Of a stretch of 64,000 nt of DNA, positions 59,905 to 64,000 are shown piece after piece. The position numbers and the translations under genes were made by a program. Source of the DNA: Gordionus sp. m RMFG-2023 (taxonomy: Eukaryota; Nematomorpha; Gordioida; Chordodea; Parachordodidae); NCBI RefSeq assembly GCF_954871325.1, contig NC_088776.1, forward strand, positions 3,789,985-3,853,984. The letters are read 5' to 3'. The notes beneath the pieces are model-generated. The model ran no database searches, was not told where the DNA came from, and saw only the letters and a program-made list of their open reading frames with translations. Position 1 is the stretch's first letter; each line of letters opens with the position of its first letter.

Positions 59905-61990
59905 AAATATCTTTAAGATCATCGCAGGATTTATTACATTACATTTTTTAAATAATAGTTTTGGTTTTATTTACCTTTTTATTTATTTATTATAAAAATG
60001 CTTTTAATTATAGTTATTATTTTAAAAAAGATTTGTTATTTTTTATCTTCAAATTATTGTATATAGTAATTAATTTAATATATATTTTTGAGAAAGAGGT
60101 TATGGGGAAAGGTAGTGTTTAGGGGTAATTTTTATAAACTTAAATCGATATCTATGAGAACAAGTAAATGTGTGAGGGAGAGGTTTCCTGTCCCTCCAAT
60201 TGGCAAATATATGCACTATTTTCTTCTTAAATTTTAAAATTAATTTTTTTTATAGATTGTTATTGATATGACTGCGTTTAAAACTTAAATATTATTAAAT
60301 TATTTAAGGTATACATACTATTATACTCTATTACCTCCATATTTTTGCTAAAACTGTTCATATTTTTTATTATAATTTAGAAAAAAAAAATATTTTTTTT
60401 AATTATTGATAAATTTGATAAATTTTTTAATTATGTATTGGAATATTATAAACTTACTTCTTACAATATTTCAAGATAATTCTTATGGCGCGGAACAAAG
60501 AAATGGTAAAACTATTTTTATAATATTTTGACAAAACAATACACTCCCTATTTTTATTGTGAAGGATTTAAGAATCATATTTTGACTTTAATCTAACAGA
60601 AAATAAGATAGAGATATCTTAAAATTTAAATATTTGATGATATATATAGGTTTGAATCTATTTCATTTGACATTCTTTGAAAAAAAATTAATCAAAAGTA
60701 CATTTCAATTCAAGATTTTTGTAATATTCCATCCAAAAATTAAATAATGATGTAAGTGGGCGTGAACGGTAAGTTGTTTGGTAGAAAGCCAGATTATTGT
60801 AAGAAGTTGCCAGGCACATGGCGGATTTAACATTCATGTTATCTAGTAGAGCTTAAATATTGTTATTTTATGTGGTTTTTTTACTGAAAAATATATACTC
60901 AAAGCTTAATTAAAAATAGAATATTAAAATACTTCCATTTATATTTTAAAAAAATGTTATTTTCCTTTTGGATATTTATCCCTACAAATATTGTTGAAGA
61001 TCTTTAAGATCATTTGCAGAATTTTGATTATATTACATTCAAATAATAGTTTTTGGTTTTTAAACTTTTTACTATATATTGAAAAAAGCTTTTAATTTGA
61101 TTATTTTAAAATTATTATTAATTTGTACTTATTTTTTCTTCAAATTATTCTATATAGTGATGTATTTTGAATAAATTTCTTAGAGATGGGGTGTGGGGAA
61201 GAAGGGTCTATAGGGTTAATTTTATAAGCTGAATTTGATATCTACGAAAACAAGTAAATGTGTGAGGTAGGAGATTCATGTCCCTCCCATTGGCAAACAC
61301 CTATGTACTAATTTCTTTTTGACCTTGTTTAAATAAAAATTTATTTAGATTGTTATTGCTATGACTGCGTTTAAAACTTAAATATTTTCTTATTATTTAG
61401 GGTATATGTACTATTATACTCTATTACCTCGCCATATTTTTGCTAAGCTGTTCATATTTTTTATTAAAATTTAGAAAAAAAAATATATTTTTTTAATTAT
61501 TGTTAAATTTTTTAATTATGGATTGGAATATTTTTAACTTACTTCTTACAATATTTAGAGATATTTCTTATATAGTGGAAATAAAAAATGCTAAAATTAT
61601 TAGTATAAAATTTTGACAAAACAATACATATACTTCTTTATTTTCTAGCAAGATTTTTATATTTTTCGCTTCAAATATCTTATGTTGACTTTAATTTAAC
61701 ATTAATCTGTATCTATTACATTTGACATTCTAAGAAAATAAAGAAATAATTCTTTAAAAAATGCTAATCAAAAGCAAATTTTAACTAAGATGAAAGGGAT
61801 ATCTATCGTATTTAACTTAACTAAATATCGAAATAGTATTAACATACTTCTTACAATAATTCTAGTAACCTCTTATATTACGGAACTAAATGATAAAATT
61901 ATTTATATAAATTTTAACAAAACAATACATTCACTTCTTTCTTTTCTAGCAGATTATTATATTAATTGCTTCGAAAATCTTATGTAAAGG
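59905..61990. repeat. three-copy tandem duplication
   Basis: Copy 1 (59905-60715) and copy 2 (60990-61790) are offset by about 1085 bp. They share CTTTAAGATCAT, AACAAGTAAATGTGTGAGG, GACTGCGTTTAAAACTTAAA and GACAAAACAATACA. A partial third copy (about 61800-61990) repeats ACTTCTTACAATA and AACAAAACAATACATTCACT. Copies have diverged noticeably. No gene is recognised; the 65-codon frame at 61790-61987 lies in copy 3. Confidence 0.85.
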
Positions 61991-62078
61991 ATATTGCAAA
62001 AATGGTTATAATAAATTTTGCAATTATAATATTATTTATTGAAATATATGATTTGATATGGAATTAACCATACATATT

Positions 62079-62279
62079 TTAATCTGTAAAAGCAAAATTA
62101 TAATATTTCTGGTCTCTCTTATTAGCCATTAAAATATACTGTAAATCCACGACATATAATATTCCACTGTTTGTATTGTACTTTAATTTATACCTTATTT
62201 TAAATATTACAACTTCAATGTCCATGAGCTCAAATTTAAAAAAAAACAAAGGCATAGCCATCTGAAACAAATACATCAT
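62079..62279 (-). CDS. possible exon, unidentified
   Basis: Minus frame with FELMDIEVVIFKIRYKLKY and SGILYVVDLQYILMANKRDQ ending at a stop. A TTTCAG acceptor-like site precedes it. The composition is more balanced than typical AT noise. I recognise no family and cannot link it to another exon. Confidence 0.2.
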   Translation of the reverse strand: MMYLFQMAMPLFFFKFELMDIEVVIFKIRYKLKYNTNSGILYVVDLQYILMANKRDQKYYNFAFTD

Positions 62280-62349
62280 TCTGGATTGGAATAATTATTC
62301 TGTGACTTACTCAATTCATCATAAGATTTGGTTTCAAAAAAAGAGCTAA

Positions 62350-62590
62350 TCAGAAAACATTAATACATCATCATTTTAACAGTAATTACAACTTACATTA
62401 ATTTTCCAAAACTTTGACCTTAATAATAACTTCATTAGCAGTAGTTTTAGCAGCAATGTTATTTTAATATCTTCCAAAATTTATCTTCATCAAAAAGATT
62501 CAGGAATTATTTATTTATCTTACATCATCATTTTAACACAGTAGTTTTAGCAGCAATATTATTCTTATATCTTCCAAAATTATATAATCT
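62350..62590. repeat. short tandem duplication
   Basis: TACATCATCATTTTAACA and CAGTAGTTTTAGCAGCAAT.TTATT..TATCTTCCAAAAT each occur twice (from about 62363 and 62520), the second time with the middle portion deleted. Confidence 0.75.
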
Positions 62591-62914
62591 TTTTATCCTA
62601 TGAAATATAACTTTATCAAAATCCTTACAGCTCTTAATGGCCTTAATACTAATAAGCAATTGAATTATACATCACTCAATTAAAAAAAAAACCCTTATAA
62701 ACTAATTTGATAAATCTGATTAATAAACATTCAAATATTTAATATCTGAGTACAAAATAATTGTCCAATATTCAAAAACTCTGAAGTATCAAATCAGATT
62801 CATAAACCTAAACTTGGCAATAATAAGACTCTCAAATTATAATAAGGATCTATAAAATTATGACTTTAATGAAAAGGCTACATACAGCGTCTACATGGCA
62901 GAAAATTTGATGGA

Positions 62915-64000
62915 GGCAAACCCCTCCAAAATCTACCCATACCCACCTAAAAAAAATCCTGCGGCCTTCGGCCGCGAAATTTACAGACCTACGATGGTAT
63001 AGTGATTTTATTTAAAAAATCTTATCTGCCACCATTTATAACCTTACAACATAATTCTATTTACAATCTTTCAAGCCTATTTAGGGAAAAAAAATTTAAA
63101 AATTTGGAAGTGATAATGAACTTTTATTTAAATAATGCAATCTTTTCATAATTTGGTATTCACTTTATTTTCATAAAATATATATAAGTGAATTAAATGA
63201 GATAACATATTAATATTTCTATGAAAAAGATCTAAAATATTGTAAAAAATATAAGACGAATAAATTTAAAGAGGTATATTTAGCTTGATTCCACATAATT
63301 AAAAACATGTATTGTAAATAGAGCTATTATATAAAATATTAGAATAAAATGAATTATAGTATATTTTGCATTGAAATTATAAAATGTGAAATTAAATATA
63401 CATTATTTAAAAGCCTATATATTCGCTGTGAAAAAGATACATTAATTATTTTATTAATAATTTGGATAACCTAATTGATGTTAAAGCAAATTGTGTTATA
63501 ATATCATCAATTGTAAATTTTTCAAAAACATCAATTTCGCTGGATATTAACAGTAAATTTTCCAAAAATGGGTCCGAAATTTTATTCCGCATTCGAGTTT
63601 TGTTAATTTTTACTTTACTCATGGCTCTTTCGGCTGAACCGGAAGTTGTAGGAAGGGTTAATAAATATTTATATAATAAATTTAAATTTGAATAAGAATT
63701 TAATTGATTTAAAAGTCGGTATGGTAATATAAAAGAAAATTTTATCCATTTTTTTATTTTGGTCATGATTTCGCTGTTGATATTTTCTTTGGTAATTTGA
63801 TCGTTTGCAATACCTTTAATTATATACAATTACAAATAAAATATCAATAAATTACTTTCATCAATATATAACGCGTCATTCTTTTTAACTTTTAAAAGAT
63901 CTTCGCAAAAAATGATTGATTGAGACTCCAAATATAAAGAGCGAAAATCATTATATTCATCAACAATGTTTTGGACATCCAATTGATAAGTATTACAAAT
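62915..64000 (-). mobile_element. hAT transposon, 3' part (continues beyond the window)
   Basis: The GC hairpin GCGGCC-TTC-GGCCGC (about 62963-62977) resembles the subterminal hairpins of the hAT at 38-41 kb. It is followed on the minus strand by the 3' half of a transposase gene (63446-64000). The other end lies outside the window. Between the hairpin and the coding part is about 450 bp of AT-rich DNA. Confidence 0.65.
63446..63829 (-). pseudogene. hAT transposase C-terminal dimerisation domain
   Basis: 127 codons with YKYLLTLPTTSGSAERAMSK and KTRMRNKISDPFLENLLLIS. This is the hAT C-terminal signature (LLTLPxTSxSAERxxSxLxxxKTxxRxxxxxxRLxxLxxL), of a clearly different lineage from the copy at 39.7 kb. 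Upstream sequence (64000-63835, YQLDVQNIVDEYNDF, LLKVKKNDALYIDESNL) continues the protein in another frame, with a stop in between. The element is therefore probably dead, though a sequence error is possible. Confidence 0.85.

Overview
The window is strongly AT-rich animal nuclear DNA. It holds a few intron-split host genes in a large amount of transposon-derived and low-complexity sequence. The animal assignment rests on the genes: a secreted serpin, a nucleotide-sugar transporter of the SLC35B4 type, and an atypical-PKC-like kinase domain, a metazoan family. Several introns are only 39-48 nt long, while neighbouring introns exceed 4 kb and are filled with mobile elements. A compact-gene, AT-rich parasitic animal such as a myxozoan would fit, but the sequence alone does not show this.

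Layout. 1-5.9 kb: AT-rich DNA with a (CCTT)n microsatellite, two palindromic MITEs and GC-rich dispersed repeats. 5.9-9.7 kb: a block of higher sequence complexity with protein-like but unassigned open stretches, a (CTTT)n microsatellite and a 160-bp tandem duplication. 9.7-30.4 kb: mostly empty of recognisable genes, with many MITEs, a 5'-truncated LINE tail (23.7 kb), hAT ends and a 678-bp hAT-like element. 30.4-33.3 kb (minus): a complete three-exon serpin gene. 35.3-49.1 kb (minus): a SLC35B4-like gene. Its first six coding exons lie within 680 bp and its later exons are spread over 13 kb of intron carrying a 3-kb hAT element and many MITEs. 51.6 kb: a tRNA-like Pol III unit. 53.4-56.06 kb (plus): a 5'-truncated non-LTR retrotransposon inserted exactly at a splice donor of an aPKC-like kinase gene (56.06-57.2 kb, minus). 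57.2-64 kb: AT-rich DNA with a three-copy tandem duplication, ending in part of a second hAT transposase gene that runs off the window.

The three host genes all lie on the minus strand but share no obvious pathway. The serpin is a predicted secreted inhibitor of trypsin-like proteases, the transporter is a Golgi/ER membrane protein, and the kinase would be cytosolic. Exons were called by translating by eye, matching family motifs from memory and checking GT/AG sites and codon phase. No database search was possible.

At least four MITE families recur here. Three are hairpins. In two (A and D) 8-bp target duplications show that hAT-type transposases moved them.
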